64,000 nt of DNA from Loxodes magnus (lineage: Eukaryota; Ciliophora; Karyorelictea; Loxodida; Loxodidae), in contig CAMPDV010001074.1 of assembly GCA_946699065.1 (NCBI GenBank), forward strand, positions 78,285 to 142,284, given 5' to 3'. The translations under genes were made by a program, and so were the position numbers. Position 1 is the stretch's first letter. Each line of letters starts with the position of its first letter. Below the pieces are notes generated by a model. That model had not been told where the DNA came from and ran no database searches. It saw only the letters and a list, made by a program, of their open reading frames with translations. This document shows, piece by piece, positions 1 through 12,678 of the stretch.

Positions 1-2
1 GA

Positions 3-950
3 ATTAACTACACGGTATCAGTTGTTTTAGCTCTTTATCTTGGTATTTTGCTAACTATTATTTACTTTTCTCCAGTCTATGAGACCATCTAATATGACAA
101 ACAGTGTGAGAAATTTTCCATTAAGCAATGCTGAATTAACTTCAAAACTAACATTTGCTTAGAGCGCAAGGAGTTTTAGAAATATAAGTGGTAATTAATC
201 GGATGCATCATATGGTTGGTTGTTTCAACCAGTATTGGAAGGAATTTCGCGTTTTTTGTTCACAAAGCTGGTCCATTAGTGAATGATTTCTGGTTCAATA
301 TCATTCCAGAATGAAGCCATAAATTTCACTATACAGCTGAGAAAATACTTGAGCTTAATCATACATCAATAAACATGGGATTTTTACTTCTTTTTTTCTA
401 AAAAAGAAATCCTTAGAAACCATTTTTTAGTAGTATAATCTCAAGAATATGGGCAATGCTTGCTATAGGCCATTCTCTTAGACTAATTACCTACAGCTTT
501 ACAAGCCTTCCAGGAACAGCTGAGCACTGCTAGCCCTAAAATAGATACTTCTATATGTATGATCCTCCAGATGATTTTTTCAACATATTCACTCGATACG
601 CTTATGCAGGAATAAGAAACTGTGGAGATTTGAACTTTTCAGGCCACATGCTCCATATGATAATCTACACCCTGGCAGCTAATCACTACTTAAAGTTCAC
701 CTTCTGCACAACCTTAAGAAATATAACTCTTAGAATCCTATGGCTTTTCACTATACTCTAGATCCCCTGCATCATAGCCACTCGCAACCACTACTCAATC
801 GATATAGTAGTAGCATGTTACGTAGCTCCTTTGGTCTACTTTATTTATCAAAGATACAATCCAGATCCAACTTTGTACAAATACAAATAATTAGAAGAAA
901 TTAGTGGAAAGGAAATGCTAGAAAGTGAATCAATTTCATTTGATAAATGA
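3..950 (+). CDS. Sphingomyelin/CPE synthase family enzyme, C-terminal part
   Basis: The frame is open from the window edge to TGA at 948-950 (315 residues, start outside the window). Two in-frame TGA are read as Trp and several TAA/TAG as Gln. The three signature motifs of the sphingomyelin synthase family appear in order: a D2-like stretch RLITYSFTSLPGTAEHC (about residue 160), D3 CGDLNFSGH (about 207) and D4 HYSIDIVVA (about 263). The D3 His and the D4 His and Asp form the catalytic triad in characterised members. Hydrophobic segments between the motifs fit a multi-pass Golgi or plasma-membrane protein that moves a phospho-head-group from a phospholipid to ceramide. Whether the head group is choline or ethanolamine cannot be told from the sequence. 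The tail after D4 is short and polar, ending near SISFDK. Confidence 0.85.
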
Positions 951-2047
951 ATACATAGACATATAGTCTAATTTCGTTAATCTCTTCAAATCATTTTTTC
1001 AGTTTATTTCCATTTTTTTCCTCTTAATCTGTATATTAATACTTAAGCATAACTAGACTATGTCTTAACACTCTCGAAGGAGTAGTGAAATAAAGTAAGA
1101 CTACCATGTATAATATTCTTGTTATGTGATATAAGTTAAAGAATAGGTAGTAAGGTGGAGTATGTAAGTGTATTACTAAGAGTACCATAGAAGGTAGAGA
1201 ATGATCAAATGAGCCTATTAAGCGAGTAATAGACTTGTAAAGAGATACCAAGATCTATCTAAGAATTATAGTATTGAACAAGTGTGACTTTATTAGGCAG
1301 CGCTAAATAATTAGCTGGTATTAATTATCTAATCTAGTCATAAGGAGACAATATTATGATATATTGTAAGTATTAAAAGTTATGCTTAGTTTATTTACTA
1401 GCTCTGATAAAAGATATTTAGACTCTCTCTAAGAAATCAATAAAACTTGGGATATTGCAAAAAATCCAAGTTTTTAATTTAACTAACTCATGGAGTCATT
1501 ACTACTTCTACTAACTAAAGACTATGGTAACAAAAACATGACATAAGTAATAAAATTACCACAGTAAAGGTGAATCTAATATTTGCTTATGAAGTAAGCA
1601 ATAAAAATATAATAAGCTATTCAGAGCTAAATCTTAAAGGTTTTGAAACTATATCTTTAAATTCTATTATTAAGCTAATACCTTAAAATATATCTTACCA
1701 TTGAAATTATTAGTAGAAAAGCTAACATTTATTAGCTGTAGTTGTAATTTATTAATAGATATTGAGAAATGGGCTTGATAATAGATTGCAACAGATTTTT
1801 ATTTTAGTGCTTTTATATAATCAAGCAATTAAGTACCCTTGAGCCTTTTCAAGTAGCACTCTAGTATATGAGTCTTAAAAATATCTACATAGACCTTGAA
1901 AATTTATGACCATTTTCCTTAATTGCATTTATCAAAAAACGACTTCAGCATTTTTTCCTCTATTTCCACCGCACCAAATTCTCTTAATAGTACTAAACCC
2001 TTCTATAATTAATCTCCATTTCAACTTAATTTAACTCCCTATCTCCA
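951..2047. other. Intergenic, AT-rich, no gene supported
   Basis: There is no frame with protein-like composition on either strand under the reassigned code. A 71-residue standard-code frame at 1036-1251 on the minus strand has random composition. Confidence 0.5.
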
Positions 2048-2821
2048 ATGATTACCAACACTTCCAATAAACTAGAATTATATGTATTAAAATAACTCTA
2101 TTTAGCTACTTAGAATTAAACTACTTTTAGTAATATTTTCGTAAAAGACTAATCCTGCTTAATACATATACCACTATTATATAAGATTGAGCTTTCAATT
2201 AGCATTGTATCCTTTTTACTAATAACCGGTATAACCTTCTTCTGCATTCCTTTTGTTAAATAAGCTTGGCTTTTTAAACTATAGGTTCTTTTAGTAGAAT
2301 TTCAGCTTACTTTTTGTTAGCTTGAGGTAAATTCTGTTGTTTTAGTACTTGGATTTGAAGTTTAGATTTGTCTAAATTTGTAGATCGGTTGAAAAGAAAT
2401 GCTAGCTGGCGAGTTTGAAAATTTAAGAATTTTCTTAATCAATAAAAACTCCAAAATTCATCGCTATTTCACTCCTTTGACTACCTTGGAGCTTGGAAAG
2501 AGGAAGCTTGGAATAGACTTAGTTTGATCGTTTACTTTCTAACTTAATTCCTTGTAAAATGCTCTTTTTTCGCTCTTTCCTCTAAAAGATACACTGATTG
2601 AAATAGCAGCTAAATTATAAGAAGAAGCTAACTATAAGCTTAGTTAAGATCAGAATAAGCTAAGCTTATATACTAAAATATGAAAGATATCAATAACCAT
2701 TCCTCCAGAACTTGTATAGAATCAAACCTAGCAAAGAATCGCTTACTTTGAAAGGAAGTGAGAATGGAAGTAAGCAGAAGAACCTTCTAGTCTAGGGAAT
2801 AAGGTTAAAATAGTATTCTGA
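2048..2821 (+). CDS. Single-pass membrane protein of unknown function
   Basis: The frame runs 257 codons from ATG 2048 to TGA 2819-2821, with three internal TGA read as Trp and no intron needed. Residues about 55-75 form one clear hydrophobic segment (IVSFLLITGITFFCIPF), followed by a region rich in Leu and Val and then a charged, Gln-containing C-terminal half (for example FERKWEWKQAEEPSSLG near the end). The alternation of charged and hydrophobic residues and the good fit of Gln and Trp at TAA, TAG and TGA codons argue for a real gene. I do not recognise the family. No start is visible upstream in the same frame that looks better than the ATG chosen. Confidence 0.6.
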
Positions 2822-3268
2822 TAACAAAGCTTAAACCTAAAGATATTAATGCTCTTAATATTAATAGACAGGTAGTCTAATACACTTTATATACTTCAAA
2901 GGAAAATAAGCTTCCTTCAAAGCAATTATAGTAGTAATTGGTTAACTTAATGATATAGATAGACAAAAAAAGCATATATAAATAGAATATACTGAAATAT
3001 AATTTTAGTATACTAAAGTAAAGTATCTTTATATAATAATCTAGCTTAAGCTTTCAAATTTAAAGCTAGGCTTTCATATTCTAGTTATATAAGTAAAATA
3101 CATGTAAAAGATATCTTAAAGCTAGCTTTTTAAGATATATCTTATAATATAGTCTGATAAATTTTAGCTAGAGTATGGAGAGATAAATATGCTTTGAAAG
3201 TATTCCAGATTACTAGTTTAATTGGTAGCTTTGAATATTATACAAGATAGGATCTTAAACAAGAAAAT
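2822..3268. other. Intergenic, AT-rich
   Basis: Low-complexity AT-rich sequence between two plus-strand genes. No coding frame, RNA gene or repeat was recognised. Confidence 0.45.
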
Positions 3269-3826
3269 ATGAATTCGACAGAAATTCAATATCTTATTTT
3301 AGTATTTTCTCTTCAAAAAATCAAATACTACAGTCCAGACTTAACCTCTATATTTTACTACAACATACTATTCATTAAAGTATAGAATGTGAATACAATA
3401 ATACTCAACACAGTAAACTTAGCTTTTTCCTTTTATTATATAACATACAATTGACTCTATAAATGGAGCTTTATAATGATTCCTTTTATAGTTTTAAACA
3501 TTCTAGTTGCTTTCCTTCCCATTACTTTGACAGTCAATCCTCTTAATAGTAACTAACCTTGAATCACTAGGAAGACTGCTGGGGTTATTATACTGTTAAG
3601 TCTTGTTCTTGCTTTTTCTTAAGATTCATATGTTTTAGTCTTTTCGTATTGCTAGAATATACTAAATATAGTCTTTCACCTCATCCTTGATAGCAGGTAC
3701 ATCTGTAGTTCAAAACTTATATAGTTAACCTGTCTTGTTTAGTACCTTAATAGCTTAATGAAAAACTAAAATACTCAGTTTTTGCTAACGCTGAGAAACA
3801 GTTAAAAAGAGTATTTGCGTGACTGA
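3269..3826 (+). CDS. Small multi-pass membrane protein, unknown family
   Basis: The frame has 185 codons from ATG 3269 to TGA 3824-3826; two internal TGA read as Trp (in YNWLYKWSF and in NQPWITRK). It has at least three hydrophobic stretches: about residues 55-90 (including MIPFIVLNILVAFLPITLTV), about 100-120 (TAGVIILLSLVLAF) and about 130-140. The C-terminus is soluble and Gln/Lys-rich. The same strand and short spacing from the 2048-2821 gene would allow coordinated expression, but ciliate genes are normally transcribed singly. The family is not recognised. Antisense reads of Gln-rich genes can look hydrophobic in this code, so some doubt remains. Confidence 0.5.
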
Positions 3827-4684
3827 GTAAAGAGTATTTAAAAAGCCTAGCAATTAGAAAAGTGTACATATAGATATTTTGAAGGAGCAAATTAGAAATA
3901 TAAGGTAAGATCTATAACTCAGATCTTAAGTAAGAAGCTTTTATAACCATTATTAATTAGCTTATAAGCTGAGCATGCAGGTAATAAAAAGGAGGTAATT
4001 AACTATCTTCTATAATCCCGCTTTTATATATCTTTTCTAGAAGCTTTTGTTAGCATTATAGGTATTAAATGGAATTAAAGGGGATAAATTAAATCAATAG
4101 TGGTATATATTTCATACTGCTATCCGCTAAATCTAGTTGCTTATATTAAGTTTTCTACTTCGATTTCGTCATAATATATAAACTAAGGCTTAAATATAAC
4201 TCATAAATAGACTATGTATAAATAATTACTAAAGAGTGTTTAGATATGTGCTTTGAACTTTATTAAGATTAATATGCTATAACTTTTTAAAGGGATTTCA
4301 AAATAATATTGTTAGTTCGTAGTAGCCAAAGTGGTGAAAGCACTTGTAGTTAAAATATTTTCTTATCTGTAGCTTAAGTTTTGCCCTTCTAATCTTTATC
4401 TCATACTTTTATCTTTTATGATCTGATTCTCTCTTTTGATTGTCAAAAGGATTGAACATTTTACCTCGTTACTACCTCATCTCTCATCTTAATCAATTAT
4501 ATCTAGTTATTGAGTATTATCAGGACTATGATCAACCTAGTTAGCTTCAATAGAGTTTTTCCTATTTAAAACTTGCTTTATTCACTCTTATTACCTAATA
4601 TAATACTTAATAGATACTGAGCCTTTTAGTCTCATCAATTTAAAAATGATATTAAGATTAAGTTAAATTAAAACTAACAGTCTC
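3827..4684. other. Intergenic between convergent genes
   Basis: No supported coding frame. A stretch near 4313-4360 faintly recalls a tRNA 5' half but lacks a B-box and any closing stem. Confidence 0.45.
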
Positions 4685-7198
4685 TCAAAACCATCCGAAA
4701 ATTTTATCAATAAAACCCTTACTTTTCTTCTCTTTTTGTACTGAATGAAATGCTTAATTGCTTCTCATCTATTAATACTCATTAATTGCTTATTTTAATT
4801 ACTCTTCTCTCTCTTTTAGATCTCTTTGAGCCTCTTCTACGTTGATTAGCTTGTTAAAAGTATGTTCAAAGCTTTCCAAATCACTATATATTAAAGTGAT
4901 TATTAGACTTACTTGAAATCCATAAAGTTTGAGCTTTTATTTTCCTCTTGCACACTAAATCTAGCTCTTTGCTTTTGATCTTAGCTTTAAACTTTTCGAT
5001 TAAATTCTTGTGACTTATTAAGTACTTACACTTGATCGCTTTATCTTTCATTTGGATTTGAGCTAAAAGGATTATTTAATTCCTTTATCTTAGAAAGTTT
5101 AACTGCTTAGACTTAGCTTCCATATTAGCTATTCCCTGATTTTTGACTGCTTTACTAGTATTTCTTTTAATCCTTTACATCTTAAGCAGATTCAAAAAGA
5201 TTTTTCTTTATAACCTTGCTTTCGAACTATTTATTCATCTGCTTTAGATAATTAATTTACTCTTGCTAACTATTAGGTATTCTTTAGGCCTATTGATGTA
5301 ATTTTTCCCTTTTTGGTTAACTTTGATCCTCTTATTAACTTTGAATTCTACTATTTATGTTCTCTTTTGGAGCGCTTCTTTTGTTGAAAACTGGGCTTGT
5401 CTAAAATTAAGGAGTTTCCTGCTTTAAAAAATCGAAGTTTTGTCTTTCCTCTTCTGAAGAGGACGCTTTTGACTCTTCATTTGACATCTCTTCACTTAAG
5501 TTTAAATGCTTTTTTTATATACTCACTGCCTTCTTTTTTTGGCTATGCTCTTAATTATTACTTCTTTGCTTAGTTTACTAAGGTTAGTCTTTCTTCTAGG
5601 TATCGCTTCCTTTAAATCTTAAGAGTATTTCTTCAAAACTTTGCTCCTAAATTAAATATTCGCTTTCCTTCTAAACCTAAAATTATCTCTTTACTTCCTT
5701 TTCTTCTATTTTTTGTCATCTCTCATTCTAATTCATTTACCCAGCGTTATAAAGCCTAAATTAATTATCATTGCTTGATAACTATATTTGAGTTCGCTGC
5801 TCTACCTGTTCTTCATTTTCCTATATAAAGGCATTATCTTATAGCGAAACTTATTTTGACACCTTTTAGTATTGACTTTCATTATTCTCAGTTTAATGAG
5901 ATTCAAATCTCCTTTTTTTTTCCTAGTCTTCATTCTTATACCTTTCTTAAGCCTTCAGTCTCTCCTAGTTTTCCTAAGGTTTAGTTTACATCTTCTCAAA
6001 TACTTCTTATTTTTTGGGTTTATCAATATCTTTATTCTGGCATTCTTATTCTTTATCTGTACTCTTCGTTTTTTAGCTAAATTATAGTTCAGAACTCGTT
6101 TTTTATTCCTATTATGTATCTTAAACCTTAATAGCACTCTATGGTTTTCTCTACTCCAACTTATACTTTGAAGATTCAAAATCAATTTCCTTTAATAAGT
6201 CCTCAAACTCATTTTATCTAGCGGTTAAAGGATAAGCACTTACTTCCTTATATTTAGATTATTCCTTTCCTTTTTCCTCTTTGATTTTGCTCTCATTTTA
6301 GGCGCTTAAAAATTGAGATTGAAAGGTATTTATTTTTTTGTTCATCTGCAGTTGTTGTAAAGTTTGATTCTGTTTATATGTCTTTATACAAACTTACCAT
6401 TTTCATAGCCTAGCTCTATATCTAGTCTGCTAAATTTACCTTGCTCGTCTTTTTTTTCTTACCTTTTCTGTGGTTGCTTTTAGATCTGGTTTAACTAAAC
6501 TTTTTTAATTAGCTTATCACTTCGCTTTCTAAGGTGGCCTTGTTCTCTTCATCAACTTCTGTCTTAATTATCACTGATTGATTATCTTGAGAAGTAGTTA
6601 CAGCACTATTCAAAGTACTTAATTACGATTCTCTTTGTTAGACTTGTTCAATCTTTATTGGAGGAGCTATCTATTACGACTTGCTAAGTGGGTTTCTTTG
6701 AAGTTTACTAACATCTTAAAAAGTTTTCTCGGAAAGCATATTAGCATTACTTGGCTAATGAAAGCTATCTTAGCTCTTAATCTCACTGTTTGATTTCTAC
6801 TCTGAGGGAGATTTATCAGGAGTTTCCTCTAACTATTCCTTATTTTTCTTCACTAATTTATTAGCTTCTCTTTTGACAAGAGATTAGACTTTTTAAAGAG
6901 CCAGTCATTCTTCTACATTAGCTTGTTCGTAAAAAATTAGACACTTTTCATTCTCTTAGTCAATGCTTTTGATAGTACCTTATAGAATTCCTTATCCTTT
7001 AACGTAGTTTTTCAGTTACTAATTGACCGAAATATCAGTCGTCTAGTTAAACTCTCTTTAAGGTATCAAATTGCTGCTATGAGACTTAACAGGAGCATTC
7101 TAATTGATAGTTTATGCTCTTCCTCTTCTAAAATCCATTTATCCTTGCTGCTCTACCTTTTGTGACTAAGTTAGAAGCTTAGATTAATTTTAGTTCAT
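4685..7198 (-). CDS. Gln-rich protein with two mini-introns (gene P)
   Basis: Read on the minus strand from ATG 7198, removing two short GT-AG introns (6370-6397 and 4884-4912), the exons of 801, 1457 and 199 nt join in phase into 818 residues ending at TGA 4685-4687 (...IDKIFGWF). Two internal TGA read as Trp. Residues about 64-105 (VKGQGILQGTIKSID through YEQANVEEWLAL) loosely resemble a Tudor or chromo-barrel-like strand pattern; this is a guess. The remainder is low-complexity, rich in Gln, Lys, Glu and Ser, and probably disordered or coiled-coil (LESFEHTFNKLINVEEAQRD near the C-terminus). A frame stays open upstream of ATG 7198 without an ATG, so a further 5' exon is possible. A decayed paralogue (P2) lies at 23050-24575. 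Confidence 0.7.
4884..4912 (-). other. 29-bp intron in gene P
   Basis: On the minus strand the sequence begins GTAAGTCTAATAATC and ends ATATAG. Removal (phase 2) joins ...SSNFMDF to an Asn codon split by the intron and then DLESFEHTF, giving a clean C-terminus ending in TGA. The consensus GTAAGT donor is the same as in the first intron. Confidence 0.75.
6370..6397 (-). other. 28-bp intron in gene P
   Basis: On the minus strand the sequence begins GTAAGTTTG and ends AACAG. Removing it (phase 0) joins ...SQAMKM to NQTLQQLQMNKK and carries the frame across. Without removal the downstream frame becomes full of TGA codons. Confidence 0.75.
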
Positions 7199-8069
7199 CT
7201 TTAATACTTATAAAAGGTAAATTAAACCTTCATTAGTATTTAATACTTTTTTTATTTAATGCTACTAATGATCAGTCTAATAGAAATATACTGTAAAATT
7301 TGTAATTTATTAATAAGCTTTTTAAGTTACCTTTTTCTTATCTTATAATCCATTTTTAGCTTTAGACCAAATCCTACATTATGCTAGCACATCCTAATTT
7401 CCAAACACTAAACTAGATCTTTCCTTTCTACTACCTTCTTACCATTTTTAGGCTCTAATGGATGCTATAAGCTGTAAATCGGATTTCAATCCTACTTTTC
7501 TTTACTTCTCTATATAACCATAAGCCTCTTATTTCCTTACTTCTGATACTTATTTTAACTATATAGATATATTTATCTAGGATTTTGATTACTTAACTGA
7601 TGATTAGAGAGCATTTAGAGTATATTTTATTAAGAATCAACTAAATCTAATAATATAGGCTAAATATAGAATACTGAGTATGGATTGTGTAATTATTTAC
7701 TAAGTATAGTAAGGCTGAGAAGCTTTCACCGTTTGGCTAGGCCTAGTCTATCTCTTATTAGAATAGAATAAAGAGACTTGGATCAAAGGTAAACGTAGTC
7801 TATTAACTAACCTAAGATGCTTAAATGAAACTTAATGTATAACTACTAGAGAGAAGGTTGAATAGTGTATTATATACTAACCATCTCGTTGGCATTAAAA
7901 GCACTATTTATGTTTATATAAATCCATTATTCATTTTAATCCTAATTAATTGAGTTACCAAGTCAATGTAATAACTTAAATGAAGAGATAATTAGATTAG
8001 CGTTAAATGGAAACTTAATCATCCATTTATTCAGTTAGTAAACTCTAATTGCTTTCTAAGAAGTTAAGC
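7199..8069. other. Upstream of gene P; no gene assigned
   Basis: The minus strand keeps a Gln/Lys-rich open frame in phase with gene P up to about 7620, but with no ATG. The plus strand has a hydrophobic 98-codon frame from 7381 that is probably its antisense image. The part near 7200-7400 is similar to 24580-24770 upstream of P2, so the duplication included 5' flank. Confidence 0.4.
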
Positions 8070-8564
8070 TCAGTTCTCATTATACAAGTTCTTTACTACT
8101 CTGGAAAGATCTTTGAAGAGATTGGATGATATTCTTCTACCTAAAAATAGAGAAAGATTGAAGCAATAAAAAATTGAGAAAGCGTTGACTTTAATAAAGT
8201 CTAGAACTAAAGAATCCTTAGAATTGATTACTTGGCTATTTATTATAAAACAGAGTCTTGAAGATTTAAAGAGACTCAGCCAGATATAAAAATTTATGCT
8301 TCGTTTTCTTTCTTTTAAATGTTTCAAAACCAGACTATAGGCTTCATCATTACAGCTATATTAAGACTACTTGTTCCAATTAAGATTTCATTAATAAAAG
8401 CTAGTAGATTATGAAATTTAATCTACCCAAACTTCTCGAGAAACAGTTTTATAACCAAATGACTCAAATGTTAGCTTGACTTCAAAGCTCTGAGAGGTAT
8501 ATATTATAGCTTCTTTTATTTCTATAGTTTGGTCTTTCTCTTCCTTCCTGCGTTTTTATTGCAT
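8070..8564 (-). CDS. Small protein of unknown function
   Basis: Read from ATG 8564 to TGA 8070-8072 the frame holds 164 codons. It starts with a basic, hydrophilic stretch (MQQKRRKEEKDQ), then EVKLTFESFGYKTVSREVW, then a more hydrophobic C-terminal half containing FYIWLSLFKSSRLCFIIN. One TGA (after FYQ) reads as Trp; alternatively that section could be a short intron of about 57 bp starting at GTAGATT. No family recognised. The composition contrast with the flanking AT-rich DNA supports a real gene. Its 3' end faces gene P's upstream region. Confidence 0.55.
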
Positions 8565-9059
8565 ATATGAAAAGTAAAAAAAGCTTCACAGTCTTTTTAA
8601 AAACATCTTCTCTGGTTTTCAGTTAAGAAATACTTAGGGTTATAACTAAATTTCTATTACAATACTACAACTATAAACAATTAAGATTAGAAAACTCTAT
8701 AAATCTCTAATCATAAATGAGGAAACCCATTAAGCATAAAATAAAGGTAGTCTAAGATATTAATCCTCTTAAGCTATAGAAACTTAATCTTATTATTTCT
8801 AGTTAAGAGAACATAAATTAAAGAAGTTACTTTGATTGAAGATGCATCAAGAAATAATATAAGTGCTATAGATTCTCAGTTTTAAAAAGGATTAACTATT
8901 TTAATATAAGAAGCTAGGAATCTTCATATGAAGATACCAAAATTGGTTAAACTAAGGTGAAATAGCAAATTGTTTCATAGTTAAATATTGAGGTAAGTAA
9001 ATTTAATTCCTCCAAAAAGAGCCATTTAAAGCTAAATCCCAGAACTAGATTATTATTAA
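8565..9059. other. Intergenic, nothing recognised
   Basis: AT-rich sequence between two minus-strand genes with no supported frame. Confidence 0.4.
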
Positions 9060-9801
9060 GTTTTTTAACTTAAATTAAAATAGAACATTTGAATTTATTT
9101 TACTCATTTGATTAAATTTATTTAAATAAACTAAATGTTTAATTATTAAGTTACTCTAAGAATCATTACTTTTGCTTTATAATAATCGTGAGTTCCTACA
9201 AGCTCCTTTCATTTTATACATATCATCTAATTTTTAATGGCCTATGCTTAATAATTAGTAAATTAACAAATCACTCTTTTTATACATCTTATAGAAAATA
9301 AGTTTTTAATAACTTATTTCTGATTTGTGCTCAACTGCAATCTTATTAAAAATGAATGATCTTTAATACTCTAAAATGGAATGCTAATTGTAAATTCTCA
9401 GATTGGATCTAAATTGTTAGACTTATTAGATTAAGCTTGATATTAAAACTTAGCATTGCTCTTTATCATTTTTCTTTTTATTTTCTAGCTTTAGGCTATA
9501 GATAAGGAAATTAGTCTCTATTATTTTGCATTATGAAGCATATTTTAAGCTTTCGCAGCTAAAGTTTAAGATGATAAATATTAAGCATCTTATCATATAC
9601 CCACTATTATCATCATTTGTAAAAGGCACTTTTAACCTCAAGAAATATAAAATACCTTAGCTTTAATTAATTAGTTTTAAAACAAGCAGCTATTATATAT
9701 TTCTATCATTATGAAGATTATATTCTTTACTATCTAATTTTTTTAAAATAATACTTAAAATAAGCCACAATGATTAATATCAAATATTCCATTTTCCTTT
9801 T
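9060..9801. repeat. 3' flank of kinase gene A, duplicated elsewhere in the window
   Basis: The stretch containing CTATGCTTAATAATTAGTAA and the kinase-proximal AT-rich tract is recognisably similar, in the same order, to 15000-15740, and its kinase-proximal part to about 56400-56850. Each copy abuts the 3' end of a minus-strand kinase tail. The copies therefore mark ancient duplications that carried the gene end and its downstream flank together. Confidence 0.6.
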
Positions 9802-12678
9802 TCATTACTTCTTATTAGAATTTTGTCTTTCATACTATTCATTTACATCCTTCATATTCTCTTTCTCTTCCATTGTTGACTACTGAGAAGATTCCATATT
9901 ATAAGCTTAATCTTCTGTTTTATTCTCCAACTACTAGAAGTTTTCCTATTACACCTAATTGATATTCTACTCTTCTCTTCTAGATATCTTGCGTGAAATT
10001 CCCGCCTATTCATTTTGCTAAGCTTATTGAAGCTGCTCTTTTTATTAGTTTTAGCTCTTCCAGTTTTTTTTAATTTAATCTACTTATCTTTTAAAACTAT
10101 AAATATCAGGTCTTTTGGACTAATCATAGCTAAAGCATTAAAGCAATAATTGAGCTAATTCTGGTACTTAAGTTATCTCATTTGAAAACGAGGGGATTTT
10201 ATTATCCACGCAAATAGCTTTCATTATTTATGCCTATGTACTTAGGTCTGGAAAAGGTAAACGCTCATTGAAAATTTCTACTACTATGCAAGCAAGAGAT
10301 CATATATCGCTTTTCTAACTCACTTTGTTATCAAATATCTCAGGAGCCATTCATTGAAAAGATCCTCTAGATTCTAATGTAGTAGTAACGTTAGCTTCAC
10401 TAACTATTCCAAAGTCTGCAATTTTTGGAGAATCACTATCATCTAACAAAACATTCTAAGATTTAAGATCTCTATGAACTAAATTTTTGGAATGAATAGC
10501 TTGTACACCTTCAGCAATTTAGCAAAGCAAATTTAGTTTTCTGAAAAATCTCGTTGGGGATTCTTTTGGCCAATCACAAAGTAATTGTTTGTCTTTTATT
10601 ATTTTGAATAAGCTTCCCTTAGATATATAGTCAGTTAAGAGACAAAATGTATAATTTCCTTATTCTGAAGCATCAATAGAGACTCCTGTAATTCTTAGAA
10701 CTCTTTGATTATTCACTGATAATAAAGCTTTACATTCTAGATAAAAATTGTCTAATAGCTTTAGTAAATCTTCATATGGGTCCAATTTTTTAAGAGCGTA
10801 TTTTTATCCTTCTATCTTTATAAGATAAACAATACTTTAACCACCTTTATCTAAGATTTTCAGTTTAGATTAAAATTATTAATTAGGAATTAAATCTTTG
10901 TAATTTCAGATTCGTATTTGAGATCTTATGTCCTATCCAGCTCCATTTTGTTTTAAAAGCTATCAGATATCATCTAAAGTTGTTTGTTAAGAGTTTTATA
11001 ATTATTTATTTATTTCAATTATTTAAGGAATTGAAAGCTTAGAGTCTAGCTATTTAGCATTATTATAACTTTCAAGAGCTTCTCTATATTAGCCTAGACT
11101 ATGCAAAGCAACACCTTTACTATAAAAGAGTTTAGCATTTATGGGCTCAAGTTTTATAGCTATATTATAGCAGTCTATTGCTTCTTAGTATCTCTCCAAA
11201 CTGTTTAAAGAGTTTCCTTTGTTAACATGCGCATAGACTAAAGCCGAATCAAGTTGAATCGCTATGTTATAACAGTCTATCGCTTCTTAAAATCTTTATA
11301 AGCCGTTTAGAGAATCTCCTTTGTTAACATATGCATAGACTAAAGTTGAATCTAGTTTGATAGCTAACGTTAAGCAGCTTATCGCATCTACATATCTTCC
11401 CAAATTGTTCAATGAGCCCCCTTTATTACTATATATAACAGCCTTATTTGGATAAAGCTATATAGCTATATTATAACAATCTATAGCTTCTTAGTATTAT
11501 TCCAATTTGTTATGAGAGTTACCTTTGCTATAGAATGCATAAGCAAAACTTGAATCAAGTTTGATAGCTTCATTAAAACAATCTATTGCATCTTAGAATT
11601 TTCCCAGATTATTAAGAGATAAACCTTTGTTATAGTATGCAAAAGCATTTTCTTGATCAAGTTTGATAGCTTTATTATAGCTCTCTATTGCCTCTTCATA
11701 TTTTCCCAAGTTATTAAGAGATATAGCTTAAACATGGTGTGTGTAGGCTTAATTAACGTCTAGTTTTAAAGCTATATTAAAATTATTTATAGATTCTAAA
11801 TAACTTCCCATTCTGCTAAGAGTTTCTCCTTTTTTAGCATGCACATAAGCCACTTATGGAGCAAGTTGGATAGCTATATTATAGCAATCTAATGCTTCTT
11901 TATGTCTTTCTAAACTGCTTAGAGTATCTCCTTTGTTGATATACACATCAGAATCATTTGGATCTAACTTGATAGCTTAATTATAGCAATCTATTGCTTC
12001 TTAGTATATACATAATTTTCTCAATAAATCTCCTTTGCTAGCATATGCAACTACCATATTTGGATCAAGTTATATAGCTATATTAAAACATTCTATAGCC
12101 TTTTAGTATTATTCCAATTTGTTATGAGAGTTGCCTTTGCTATATTATGCATAAGCATAACTTGAATCAAGTTGGATAGCTATATTAAAACTCTCTATTG
12201 CTTCTATGTATTTCTCCAAGTGATTAAGAGAAATTCCTTTGCTACAGTGTGCAATAGAGTCTTTAGGATCAAGTTGTATTGTTAAATTATAGCATTCTAT
12301 AGCTTCTGCATATCTTCCCAATTTTCTTAGAGTATCCCCTTTGTTACTATATAAAATTGGCCTATTTTGATCAAGTTTGATAGCTTTATTATAGCAATCT
12401 ATTGCTTCTTAATATTTTTGCAATCTTCCCAAAGAGTTACCTTTGTTGCTATATGCAGCAGCAATATTTGGATCAAGTTAAATAGCTATATTAAAGCATT
12501 CTATAGCTTCTTAGTATTTCCCCAAATGATTAAGGGAGATCCCTTTGCTACAGTAAGCAAAAGTATTGTTTGGATCAAGTTAAATAGCTATGTCATAGCT
12601 CTCTACTGCCTGTTAGTAATTGCTCTAAATATTAAGAGCGATTCCTTGGCTAATTTGGAAGTGGACTTTTTGAGACAT
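9802..12678 (-). CDS. TPR-repeat protein kinase, TKL-type (gene A)
   Basis: A single frame of 958 residues runs from ATG 12678 (MSQKVHFQISQ) to TGA 9802-9804, with no intron. Residues about 15-555 are some 16 TPR units of 34 residues (pattern Y-x-E-A-I-x-x-Y-N-x-A-I-x-L-D-P-N), clearly diverged from one another. Residues about 600-865 form a kinase domain: glycine-loop region LDKGGQSIVY, lysine in YALKKLD (about K630), HRDLKSQN (H735), DFG (D755), GSFQWMAPE and SDIWSLA. All catalytic residues are present, so activity on Ser/Thr is likely; the W-M-A-P-E form points to the TKL group. The Gln-rich tail has Glu/Lys clusters. No signal peptide or membrane segment is visible, so it is probably cytosolic, with the TPRs acting as a scaffold that recruits partners. 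TGA encodes the Trp in the WMAPE and DIWS motifs. Confidence 0.9.

Noticed and set aside
4313-4385. Possible tRNA
   Set aside because: There is a weak A-box-like start only; no B-box, no acceptor pairing and no convincing anticodon arm.
5872-6185. Standard-code frames at 5872-6087 (+) and 5955-6185 (-)
   Set aside because: Both are shadows of gene P exon 2, whose own frame is cleaner and joins both introns in phase.
7381-7677. 98-codon hydrophobic plus-strand frame
   Set aside because: The opposite strand has a Gln/Lys-rich frame in phase with gene P; TAA/TAG-rich sequence reads as Leu-rich in antisense.
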